Of a stretch of DNA of 53,771 nucleotides, positions 8,335-15,379 are shown piece after piece (position 1 is the first letter of the stretch; each line of letters begins with the position of its first letter). Source of the DNA: Oscillospiraceae bacterium (lineage in GTDB: Bacteria > Bacillota > Clostridia > Oscillospirales > Ruminococcaceae); the NCBI GenBank assembly GCA_018110905.1, contig JAGBAZ010000010.1, positions 1 through 53,771 on the forward strand, given 5' to 3'. Position numbers and translations under genes: made by a program. Under the pieces are notes generated by a model, which was given only the letters and a program-made list of their open reading frames with translations, had not been told where the DNA came from and made no database searches.

Positions 8335-8363
8335 ATTATAGCGCAATTTGGTTGCGCGAAAAA
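8335..8363 (-). promoter_or_regulatory. Candidate promoter of the sigma/anti-sigma operon with inverted repeat
   Basis: On the minus strand a perfect TATAAT (8340-8335) is preceded by a 17-base spacer that is itself an inverted repeat, GCGCAA-5-TTGCGC (plus-strand 8341-8357). The -35 hexamer read at 17 bases is poor (TTTTTC). The arrangement suggests a regulated promoter; the regulator is unknown. Confidence 0.45.
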
Positions 8364-8368
8364 GAAAA

Positions 8369-8390
8369 AATCCCGCTGAAAAGCGGGATT
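8369..8390 (-). terminator. Intrinsic terminator of the lipoprotein gene (copy A of a 38-bp repeat)
   Basis: AATCCCGCT (8369-8377), loop GAAA and AGCGGGATT (8382-8390) with a T tract on the minus strand. The 38 bases 8365-8402 recur exactly at 9637-9674. Confidence 0.85.
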
Positions 8391-8397
8391 TTTGTTT

Positions 8398-9534
8398 TTA
8401 TTCTGTTTCTATAAGCACCCTTGGATTTTGTGAAATCGCAAGAGCTATAAGGCTTCCGTCAACTTCGCTTCCGGCAAAAACAAGTTCGCTGTTTTCGGCG
8501 CAGATATAATAGGTTCCGCCGACATGTGTTCCGTTTTCGCAGAAAATAATTCTGTAATAAGGTTTCCCCTCTATATCAAAAACACCGTCACACTCCGGAA
8601 CAAGATTTTTGGAATAATCATCTGCAAATTCGGAATAATCCTCAGAAAATACTTTTCCGTTAGATCCATAGTTTTTTTGATACAAATTTCCGAAAACCTT
8701 GGTATAACCGGCCGAACAGAGCTGGATTTCCGTAGCTTTTTCTTTTGCCGCTTCAAGAGTTACAGGCATTTCCGGAACATCAAGATTTGCAGAAAATTCA
8801 AGCTTGTCTTCAGGGAAACGTTTTGTTTTTATAAGAGAAAAGGAAACTCCTTCGCTGTTTGTGAAATGATAGAAATTTTCATTATCATAAATGATCGAAA
8901 ATTCCGCCGCTGCAACAAGATATTTTGAAATTCGGGTAAATTTAATGGGTTTTCCGGGTTCAAAGGAAAGCTCAAAATAGAAAGGCTCGGTGTTTCCCGC
9001 AAGAATTCCGAAAACGCTGTAGCTTTCATTATTCAGAGCGGCTTTGATGAATTTTTCAACGGGTTCGGTTTTTATTTTTCCGTTCTCACCGTGGGAAACA
9101 AAGTTTTCATCAAGGCTTGCTTCTTCGGAATTTTCAATCAGTTTTTCCGCATAGGATATCTTTTCTTCGCTGATTCCGTATTTTATTATTGCAAGCTGGC
9201 GGCTTATTTCGTTTGTGTACATGGTTTTAAGTTCTTCCCTCTCAAAACCCGCATTTTCCAGAACGCCGATATCGTTTTCGGAAATTCCGTTTTCATTCAT
9301 TTCACGGAGGAACTTTTCCCATTCGTCCTCAATTTTCGGTTCTTCTTCGGAAACGCTTTCGGAAGCAGATTCCGAAGTTTCCTCCTTCGGTTCTTCTTCC
9401 GGAACCGATTCAAAAATTTCGCCTTGCAAAATATCAGGAATATCCGGAACTTCCGGAATGATTTTCTCCGGTTCTTTTCCGCAACCGGAAAGCAAAATGA
9501 CAAAAACAAGCGCAAAAACAAAAAGCTTTTTCAA
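8398..9534 (-). CDS. Lipoprotein with acidic Ser/Glu linker, function unknown
   Basis: 378 aa from TTG at 9534, where GGAGG lies at normal distance; an ATG 30 bases further up would add residues before the signal peptide. MKKLFVFALVFVILLSGCG is a lipoprotein signal (lipobox LSGC). Residues of about 25-65 form a Pro/Glu/Ser-rich spacer that would hold the folded part away from the membrane. The remainder is mixed alpha/beta without a motif I recognise. It is a single-gene unit bounded on each side by an identical 38-bp terminator. Confidence 0.75.
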   Translation of the reverse strand: MKKLFVFALVFVILLSGCGKEPEKIIPEVPDIPDILQGEIFESVPEEEPKEETSESASESVSEEEPKIEDEWEKFLREMNENGISENDIGVLENAGFEREELKTMYTNEISRQLAIIKYGISEEKISYAEKLIENSEEASLDENFVSHGENGKIKTEPVEKFIKAALNNESYSVFGILAGNTEPFYFELSFEPGKPIKFTRISKYLVAAAEFSIIYDNENFYHFTNSEGVSFSLIKTKRFPEDKLEFSANLDVPEMPVTLEAAKEKATEIQLCSAGYTKVFGNLYQKNYGSNGKVFSEDYSEFADDYSKNLVPECDGVFDIEGKPYYRIIFCENGTHVGGTYYICAENSELVFAGSEVDGSLIALAISQNPRVLIETE

Positions 9535-9636
9535 AAGGGAACACCTCCGTTTTAAAATATTCATTATATATAAATAGTAACATATTTTTCCGGTTTTGTT
9601 GCAGAAAAATAAAAAATTCTATTCTTTTTCGGAATA

Positions 9637-9674
9637 AAAAAATCCCGCTGAAAAGCGGGATTTTTGTTTTTATT
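9637..9674 (-). terminator. Intrinsic terminator downstream of argS (copy B of a 38-bp repeat)
   Basis: The stem AATCCCGCT/AGCGGGATT (9641-9649 and 9654-9662) is identical to that at 8369-8390, including flanks. On the minus strand it lies after argS and the palindromic repeat at 9694-9744. Confidence 0.85.
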
Positions 9675-9693
9675 GTCGGGCGGGATTTTTTGA

Positions 9694-9744
9694 AAGAATC
9701 CCCTCGCCACTTCGTGGCCCTCTCCCCTTTAACAAGGGGCGCTT
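9694..9744. repeat. Intergenic palindromic repeat, copy 1 of an exact 51-bp repeat
   Basis: Contains CGCCACTTCGTGGC and CCCCTTTAACAAGGGG as hairpin-forming parts. The whole 51 bases recur without a mismatch at 49270-49320. It sits just after the argS stop codon. Confidence 0.85.
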
Positions 9745-9750
9745 AAGAGG

Positions 9751-11490
9751 TTACATAGATTCCGGAACGGAAACTTTGAGCATGGTGAGGACGTTTTTGA
9801 TAACAACTTTGGTTGCTGCGGCAAGGGCCATTCTTGCATACATTCTGTCCTCTTCTTCACAGCGGCAGCGGCATGCGTTATAGAATTTGTGGAACATGGT
9901 TGCAACTTCGATCGCGTATTTGGTGATTCTTGAAGGATCGTAGGTTTTTACGGATTCTTCAATTTCGCCCGGGAATTTTGCAAGCTCGGTAACAAGGGCA
10001 AATTCTTCCGGTTCAGTATAGGTATAGCAGGAAATATCCTCTTTTACCTGAACTCCTTCTTCCGCAAGAGCGCGAAGAATGGAGCAGATTCTTGCGTGGG
10101 CGTACTGAACGTAATAAACCGGGTTGTCATTGGTGTTCTTTACAGCAAGGCCAAGGTCAAAGAGAAGGTGGGTGTTGGGTTCACGCATGTTGAAGAGGAA
10201 ACGTGCGGCATCGATCGGAACTTCGTCGAGAAGGTCGGTAAGGGTGATTGCCTTACCGGTACGTTTGCTCATTTTTTCGGGTTTGCCGTCACGCATAAGT
10301 TCAACCATCTGCATAAGAACAACGTCGAGCTTGCTTCCGTCAAGACCCACAGCGTCCATTGCACCCTGAAGTCTTGCAACGTGGCCGTGGTGGTCTGCGC
10401 CCCAGACGTTGATAACTTTATTGAATCCGCGTTCCGCGAATTTGTTGTAATGGTAAGCAATGTCGCCTGCGAAATAGGTGGGGTTTCCGTTTGCGCGGAT
10501 AATTACGTCGTCTTTAAGTTCAAGAGCTTCGATCTGTTTATCAGTTTTGCCTTCCGCCTTGAATTTTTTGGTAAGAACTTCGGCGTTTTTATACCAGAGA
10601 GCGCCGTCTTTTTCATAAGTAAGGCCTTTTTCAGTAAGGATCTTTACAACTTTTTCGATGGAACCGTCGTTATAAAGGCTGCTTTCGCGGAACCAGACGT
10701 CATAGTTGATGCGGTATTTTCCAAGGTCACGCTGAAGTCCTTCAACGTTCGCGGGAAGGGCATAGGCAACAAGAGCTGCCTTTCTTTCAGCGGATTCCGC
10801 ATTGACGTATTTGTCGCCGTTTATTTCGGTGAATTCTTTGGCTCTTACTTTGATATCTTCGCCGTGATAACCGTCTTCCGGGAATTCGATAGCGTCTTCG
10901 CCGAGATGGAGCTGGAGATATCTTGCCTCGAGGGATTTTCCGAATTTTTCGATCTGGTTGCCGGCGTCGTTGATATAGAATTCGCGGGTAACGTCATAGC
11001 CGCACCATTTCATTGCTTCCGCAAGGCCGTCGCCGATTGCGCCGCCGCGGGCGTTACCCATATGCATGGGTCCGGTGGGGTTTGCGGAAACAAATTCGAC
11101 CATAACTTTTTCGCCTTTGCCCATATTACCGGTTCCGTAGGTTTCCTTTTCGGTAAGGACCGCGGAAACGGTTTCTGCAAACCAATGGGGAGCATAGAAA
11201 ACGTTGAGGAAGCCGGGGCCGGCTACTTCCGCTTTTTCGAAATAAGTTCCGTCAAGGCAGATATGAGAAACGATTGCGTCTGCAATCTGGCGGGGAGCTT
11301 TGCGGAAAGCTTTTGCGGAAACCATTGCAACGTTGGAAGCAAGGTCGCCGTTTTTGTTGTCGGCCGGAATTTCTATATTGAATTTCGGAATTTCACCTTC
11401 CGGAAGTTCGCCTGCGGCAATTGCCTCGTTCACCGCTTTTTCGATAAGTTCTTTGTACTGCGCTTTGGCTTCCGCCACTAAGTTACGCAT
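9751..11490 (-). CDS. argS: Arginine--tRNA ligase
   Basis: Class I aminoacyl-tRNA synthetase charging tRNA-Arg. Order: N-terminal Arg-tRNA domain (about 1-100), catalytic core with the HIGH-like ANPTGPMHMGNARG (about 132), tRNA contacts, the MSKRTG form of KMSKS in KPEKMSKRTGKA, and a C-terminal DALR anticodon-binding helical domain. 579 aa is typical. ATG 11490 is chosen over GTG 11499 because AAGGAG lies ten bases before the ATG and only one base before the GTG. The start overlaps the DUF1934 gene by eight bases, and that pairing is common in Firmicutes. A tRNA-Arg is present elsewhere in the window. Confidence 0.97.
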   Translation of the reverse strand: MRNLVAEAKAQYKELIEKAVNEAIAAGELPEGEIPKFNIEIPADNKNGDLASNVAMVSAKAFRKAPRQIADAIVSHICLDGTYFEKAEVAGPGFLNVFYAPHWFAETVSAVLTEKETYGTGNMGKGEKVMVEFVSANPTGPMHMGNARGGAIGDGLAEAMKWCGYDVTREFYINDAGNQIEKFGKSLEARYLQLHLGEDAIEFPEDGYHGEDIKVRAKEFTEINGDKYVNAESAERKAALVAYALPANVEGLQRDLGKYRINYDVWFRESSLYNDGSIEKVVKILTEKGLTYEKDGALWYKNAEVLTKKFKAEGKTDKQIEALELKDDVIIRANGNPTYFAGDIAYHYNKFAERGFNKVINVWGADHHGHVARLQGAMDAVGLDGSKLDVVLMQMVELMRDGKPEKMSKRTGKAITLTDLLDEVPIDAARFLFNMREPNTHLLFDLGLAVKNTNDNPVYYVQYAHARICSILRALAEEGVQVKEDISCYTYTEPEEFALVTELAKFPGEIEESVKTYDPSRITKYAIEVATMFHKFYNACRCRCEEEDRMYARMALAAATKVVIKNVLTMLKVSVPESM

Positions 11491-11920
11491 TTTCTTCACA
11501 CTCCTTGACTACTATGTTAACTTCATTTTCGCTTGCAAACATGGCATTTATATCCATGGAATATTTAAAATTAAGGATTCCGCCGTTATCCTCGAGCCCG
11601 TTTTCAATTCCGTAACCCTGGATTCCCATTATCCATTCGGCGTAGCCGTTATCGTAATGGCACTGGTGGCGTTCGCCTTTTTCAATAATAAGCTGCTGGT
11701 TTCTTTTACCGCTCCGGGTCATTGTAACGCGGTTATCCCCTTCGATTTTAAGAAGGGTTTTCATGGTCGGCTCGGTGTCCTCTTCGTCCATTTCTTCATA
11801 GGAAAGATAAAGAACGTCGCGCCTTTTATAATAGCGGCCCTTGGTCATAAGTTCGATGGTATCTTTTTCTCCATCAACTTCCTGGGTGCCTTTTATGAAA
11901 ATCATAACATCTTTTTTCAT
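11483..11920 (-). CDS. DUF1934 family protein (YwiB-like)
   Basis: 145 aa, small beta-rich protein recognised by its opening (VMIFIKGTQEVDGEKDTIELMTKG, written here in two parts of the same strand) and its position directly before argS, where Bacillus ywiB also lies. Length fits. It probably adopts a calycin-like barrel, known for this family; the ligand is not known. ATG 11920 has AAAGGA upstream. Translation is probably coupled to argS by the eight-base overlap. Confidence 0.85.
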   Translation of the reverse strand: MKKDVMIFIKGTQEVDGEKDTIELMTKGRYYKRRDVLYLSYEEMDEEDTEPTMKTLLKIEGDNRVTMTRSGKRNQQLIIEKGERHQCHYDNGYAEWIMGIQGYGIENGLEDNGGILNFKYSMDINAMFASENEVNIVVKECEENA

Positions 11921-11940
11921 TAAACTATCCTTTCAAATAA

Positions 11941-12041
11941 GGCTCCCTTGTGTAAAGAAGATTCCCCTACCAGGGGAAATGTCGTTGAAGACGACAAAAG
12001 GGTAGCCAGGCTGTCACCGAAGGTGACTGAGGGATTGTAAC
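11941..12041. repeat. Composite intergenic repeat: one palindromic element nested inside another
   Basis: The outer element starts GGCTCCCTTGTGTAAAG and resumes with GCTGTCACCGAAGGTGACTG and GAGGGATTGTA. The same outer element, in inverse orientation and without the insert, is at 45792-45842. About 50 bases of a second element (TTCCCCTACCAGGGGAA and GTCGTTGAAGACGAC) lie between the halves. No gene is seen in 11921-12153. Confidence 0.75.
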
Positions 12042-12098
12042 CCCCTGTTTAATTTTACAGATTTATGGTTCGGAAGGTTTTTGCCCTCCGGGTTACCT

Positions 12099-12153
12099 GA
12101 AATCCCTCATCCGTCACGACTTCGTCGTGCCACCTTCCCCTCTGGGAAGGCTT
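12099..12153. repeat. Intergenic palindromic repeat
   Basis: AATCCCTCATCCGTCACGA is followed by a CACGACTTCGTCGTG hairpin and CCTTCCCCTCTGGGAAGG. Same family style as the other AATCCCTC-type repeats in the window. Confidence 0.65.
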
Positions 12154-12966
12154 TTAGAGTTCGTCGATTTCGAGCCTTGTTACGTCGGAAAGTTCTTCGC
12201 CCAAAAATTCTTTTCCGAGTTTTACAAAGCCTTCGGTATCATCGGTTACAAAAAATTTCATTCCGCCGATTTTTCTCCAACAGGAAAGCATATCCTTTTC
12301 TTCAAGAAGGGCTTTTGCCCCAAGGGCCGCTTCTTTTCCGGAATCGATGAGGTTCAGTTTGTAATCGGTTATGGAATCCAGGAGATTATAAAGCAAAGGA
12401 TAATGGGTGCAGCCCAAAATCAGGGTATCGATATCTTTACCTTCAAAAGCGGAAAGATAATCCTTTGCAACAAGCCTTGTCACTTCGCAGTTCGAAGCAA
12501 AATAACCGTTTTCAACAAGGGGAACAAAAAGCGGGCAGGCTTTTCCGTAAAAATTTGCTTCCGGTAAAAGTTCTGCGGTAAGCTTTTCGTAAGAACCGCT
12601 TGCAACGGTTGTTGCGGTTGCGATAAGGCCGATATTTTTGTTTTTTGTTGCGGAAACAGCCGCTTTAACCGTTGATTCAAGAACACCCATACAGGGAATT
12701 TTTCTTCCTTCGTTCATTTTTTCGCCAAGGACGGAACTTACGGTTCCGCAGGCAACAAGAATCATCTTTACGTCCTGTTTTTCAAGGAAATCCATGCACT
12801 GTTTCGCATATTCTTTTATGATATGGGGGCTTCGGCTTCCGTAAGGAACCCTTCCGGTGTCGCCGAAGAAAATTATATCTTCCCCGGGAAGAATGCGTCT
12901 TAATTCCCGAACGGCTGTAAGGCCGCCAAGACCGGAATCAAAAACGCCTATTGGTCTGTTATCCAT
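12154..12966 (-). CDS. murI: Glutamate racemase
   Basis: Makes D-glutamate for peptidoglycan by cofactor-independent racemisation with two cysteines. Both are present: Cys73 in VACGTVSS and Cys186 in GCTHYPL. The N-terminal FDSGLGGLTAVREL and the PYGSR loop are typical. The usual Asn after the first Cys is Gly here (ACGT instead of ACNT). 270 aa is normal. ATG 12966 has GAAAGG upstream. It follows ddl on the same strand by 32 bases, so the two probably form a wall-precursor operon. Confidence 0.95.
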   Translation of the reverse strand: MDNRPIGVFDSGLGGLTAVRELRRILPGEDIIFFGDTGRVPYGSRSPHIIKEYAKQCMDFLEKQDVKMILVACGTVSSVLGEKMNEGRKIPCMGVLESTVKAAVSATKNKNIGLIATATTVASGSYEKLTAELLPEANFYGKACPLFVPLVENGYFASNCEVTRLVAKDYLSAFEGKDIDTLILGCTHYPLLYNLLDSITDYKLNLIDSGKEAALGAKALLEEKDMLSCWRKIGGMKFFVTDDTEGFVKLGKEFLGEELSDVTRLEIDEL

Positions 12967-12998
12967 AAAATCATAACCTTTCAGGAAGGTAGGCTTTT

Positions 12999-14060
12999 TT
13001 ATTCGCAGGCAAGCTCAAGGAGCCTGTCGATGAGCGCCGCATAGGTCATTCCGGTGCTCATAATGAGCTTCGGATACATGGAAATATTGGTGAAACCGGG
13101 AAGGGTGTTCGGTTCATTAAGAACGATTTTTCCGGAATCTCCGTCGATGAGGAAATCAACGCGGGTAAGACCTTTGCAGCCGAGGATCTTATAGGCTTTT
13201 TTTGCGGTTTCGCGGATCTCCTCCGCAACAGCTTCGTCAATTCTTGCTTTGAGGAAAGTTTCGCTTTCGTCATTATAATATTTTGCATCGTAGCTGTAAA
13301 ATTCGTCCGCAGGAACAATTTCTCCGGGACCTCCGACCATGAGTTCATCGTTTCCGAGCACGGCGCATTCAACTTCAATGGGACTTTGCACCGCTTCTTC
13401 GATGATAACTTTTACATCGTGCTCAAAAGCAAGTTCCATGGCTTCGCAAAGCTTTCCGGCGGATTTTACCTTGCTGATACCTACGGAGGAACCGGCATTT
13501 GCGGGTTTTACGAAAACCGGCCAGCCGAGTTCTGTTTCAACAGCTTTTTCTGCTTCGGAATAATCAACGTTTCCCCGGAAATAGGTGAGCCATTTGACCT
13601 GGGGAACGCCTGCTCCTTTAAGAAGAGTGTGGCAGACGTCTTTATCCATACATGCGGCGGAAGCAAGAACCTTGCAGCCAACATAGGGAAGACCCGCGAT
13701 TTCGAGAAGGCCCTGCATAGTTCCGTCCTCGCCGTTTTTTCCGTGGAGAACAGGGAAAACAACATCAATATAAAGTTCTTCAAAGCCGTTTTCGCTTTCG
13801 ACTATTGCGCCGTGAACTCTTCTGTCCGGGCAGATGAAAGCTTTTTTAAGGTTTTCGGAATCTTTATCCCATTCGCGGTTACGGACTTTTTCGATATCTC
13901 CGGAATAGAGATACCATTCGCCGGTCTTTGTGATTCCGAGAAGAACCGGTTCGAATTTTTCTCTGTCTATGTTTTCCCAAACGGAGGAAACGGACATACA
14001 GGAAACGTCATATTCGCTTGAAACTCCGCCAAAAAGCAGAGCAACGGTTTTTTTGTTCAT
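12999..14060 (-). CDS. ddl: D-alanine--D-alanine ligase
   Basis: ATP-grasp enzyme joining two D-Ala for the peptidoglycan stem peptide. Seen: the N-terminal LFGGVSSEYDVS, VFPVLHGKNGEDGTMQG, the ATP-grasp FVKPANAGSSVGISKV and the metal/substrate stretch NEPNTLPGFT (often NEINTLPGFT). The omega-loop reads EFYSYDAKYYND, with the Tyr/Lys pattern of D-Ala-D-Ala rather than D-Ala-D-Lac ligases, so no vancomycin-resistance role is suggested. 353 aa is typical. The ATG has AAAAGAGG upstream. murI follows. Confidence 0.95.
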   Translation of the reverse strand: MNKKTVALLFGGVSSEYDVSCMSVSSVWENIDREKFEPVLLGITKTGEWYLYSGDIEKVRNREWDKDSENLKKAFICPDRRVHGAIVESENGFEELYIDVVFPVLHGKNGEDGTMQGLLEIAGLPYVGCKVLASAACMDKDVCHTLLKGAGVPQVKWLTYFRGNVDYSEAEKAVETELGWPVFVKPANAGSSVGISKVKSAGKLCEAMELAFEHDVKVIIEEAVQSPIEVECAVLGNDELMVGGPGEIVPADEFYSYDAKYYNDESETFLKARIDEAVAEEIRETAKKAYKILGCKGLTRVDFLIDGDSGKIVLNEPNTLPGFTNISMYPKLIMSTGMTYAALIDRLLELACE

Positions 14061-14114
14061 TTATATAAAACCTCTTTTCGGGTTATATTCAAAGTTTTTA
14101 ATGAGAAAAAAGGG

Positions 14115-14215
14115 GTTATTCGCCGCTTCGCGGCGAATATTAAAAAAGCAAAAACCTCTTTTCGGTTTTTAATCGTTACCGAGCGGGCGGATAATATCCG
14201 CCCCTGCGTTTTTTT
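14115..14215. repeat. Intergenic hairpins incl. GGGCGGATAATATCCGCCC palindrome
   Basis: ATTCGCCGC-TTC-GCGGCGAAT forms a hairpin near 14117-14140, and the 19-base palindrome lies at 14185-14203, followed on the plus strand by a T tract. The same 19-mer is at 21605-21623, and a close inverse copy is at 36700-36717. Between ddl and the DUF4364 gene. Confidence 0.8.
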
Positions 14216-14219
14216 TGCT

Positions 14220-14777
14220 TTAGAATTTGCCTGCAAGGCTTTCGAGAACACCCATATATGCTCCGGCAGGGTCACTGAGGAATTTTTCCTTTACCGCAAG
14301 GGCCTGTTCGCGGGTCGGCATAAAAAGGGAAAGATCCATAAGGTCGGTTCCGATATCGGTTACTCTGATGTGGATCACATATCCGTCCTCGGTTTTTGTA
14401 ATTGAAACAAGGTTTTCTTTTTCTATGCGGCGGCGCTGGATAATATTCCTTGCGTTTTCCGCGGATTTTTCTCTTACGGAAAGGGGAAGATCTCCCTCAA
14501 GGGTTTTTGCGGCGGCTCTTCCTTTTTCAGTAACGGTATATTCGTTTATTCCTGCTTCGGTTTTAAAAGAAACAACACAGCCGGTTTCCCGAAGTTCCGC
14601 AAGGGCATCCGCAAATTCAAAATAGTTTGCTGCGCCGTCGGTAAGAACGGCTTCGGTCATTTCATCAAAGCTCATGGGTTCGCCAAGTTCCGAAAGGATA
14701 TGGCAGATAAGTATTCTTATTTCTCTTCCTTCAGTAAGTCCGCCGGGTCTTATTCCCGCGGTGAAAGTTTCTTCCAT
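14220..14777 (-). CDS. DUF4364 family protein, probable winged-helix regulator
   Basis: 185 aa. The opening MEETFTAGIRPGGLTEGREI and the helical region that follows match the Clostridia DUF4364 family. The first 90 residues look like a winged helix (ICHILSELGEPMSFDEMTEA, then a wing with YTVTEKGRAAA, as in MarR/PadR-like folds). DNA binding is inferred from this. The start is ATG 14777, with AAGGG seven bases upstream; the frame extends further but overlaps thpR. It starts 13 bases after thpR ends. Role unknown. Confidence 0.85.
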   Translation of the reverse strand: MEETFTAGIRPGGLTEGREIRILICHILSELGEPMSFDEMTEAVLTDGAANYFEFADALAELRETGCVVSFKTEAGINEYTVTEKGRAAAKTLEGDLPLSVREKSAENARNIIQRRRIEKENLVSITKTEDGYVIHIRVTDIGTDLMDLSLFMPTREQALAVKEKFLSDPAGAYMGVLESLAGKF

Positions 14778-14790
14778 TTTTTCCGCCCTT

Positions 14791-15309
14791 TCAAAAAAGT
14801 TCCTTTGAGAAAATTTCGGTGTAACGCAGTTTACCTTCAATATTTTCCGATTTCATAAGGCTTATGCGGTTTACCGGTGCAGGTTTTTCCGGAAGGATTT
14901 TTTCGATTTTTTCGAAAGAAAAATCATTTTTCGGTTTAAATTTCCTCGCAAGGGTTATATGGGGAACAAATTCCCTTTCTTCAAGTTCAAAACCGAGGTT
15001 TTGAAGTTTTTCAAAAACTGTTTTCTGAAGTTTTTCAAGTTCCTTGTTTTCTTTTGTTCCGGCCCAGAAAATTCCTTTTTCAAAGGTCCCGGTTTTGAAA
15101 AATTCAATACTGAATTTTTGAAATTCAATTTCGGAAAAGGCGGATCTTATTTCGTTTTCTCTTTCAGTTTCGCCGATAAAAACAAGCGTTAAATGAAGGT
15201 TTTCTTTTGATGTAAATTTGCCTTCGGCGCAGATTTCGGCAGTTTTTTCTGCTTCAAAAAGCGCATTTTTTGTTTCTTCATCAAAGCAAACCGCGGTGAA
15301 AAGACGCAT
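14791..15309 (-). CDS. thpR: RNA 2',3'-cyclic phosphodiesterase (2H phosphoesterase)
   Basis: 172 aa. Two HxTx motifs, HLTL near residue 39 and HITL near residue 117, define the 2H fold of the ThpR/LigT group, which opens 2',3'-cyclic phosphates on RNA and was first noted as a 2'-5' RNA ligase. The opening RLFTAVCFDEE is typical. ATG 15309 has CGGAGGCGG upstream. The DUF4364 gene follows by 13 bases. The biological RNA substrate in bacteria is not settled. Confidence 0.9.
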   Translation of the reverse strand: MRLFTAVCFDEETKNALFEAEKTAEICAEGKFTSKENLHLTLVFIGETERENEIRSAFSEIEFQKFSIEFFKTGTFEKGIFWAGTKENKELEKLQKTVFEKLQNLGFELEEREFVPHITLARKFKPKNDFSFEKIEKILPEKPAPVNRISLMKSENIEGKLRYTEIFSKELF

Positions 15310-15334
15310 TTTCCGCCTCCGTAAAACTCACAAA

Positions 15335-15364
15335 CGGAGGGACTTTTCCAAAAAAGTCCCTCCG
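15335..15364. terminator. Long hairpin between the PsuG fusion and thpR, possible terminator
   Basis: CGGAGGGACTTTT (15335-15347) and AAAAGTCCCTCCG (15352-15364) form a perfect 13-bp stem. The T content that follows on the minus strand is interrupted (TTTGTGAGTTTT), so termination is likely but may be partial. Confidence 0.55.
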
Positions 15365-15379
15365 CTGAAAATATTTTTA

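Noticed and set aside
9694..9744. Insertion sequence remnant with terminal inverted repeats
   Set aside because: No coding remnant, and the size and structure fit a short palindromic intergenic repeat with an exact second copy.
12999..14060. Vancomycin-resistance type D-Ala-D-Lac ligase
   Set aside because: The omega-loop has the Tyr/Lys pattern of D-Ala-D-Ala ligases and no vanH or vanX is near.
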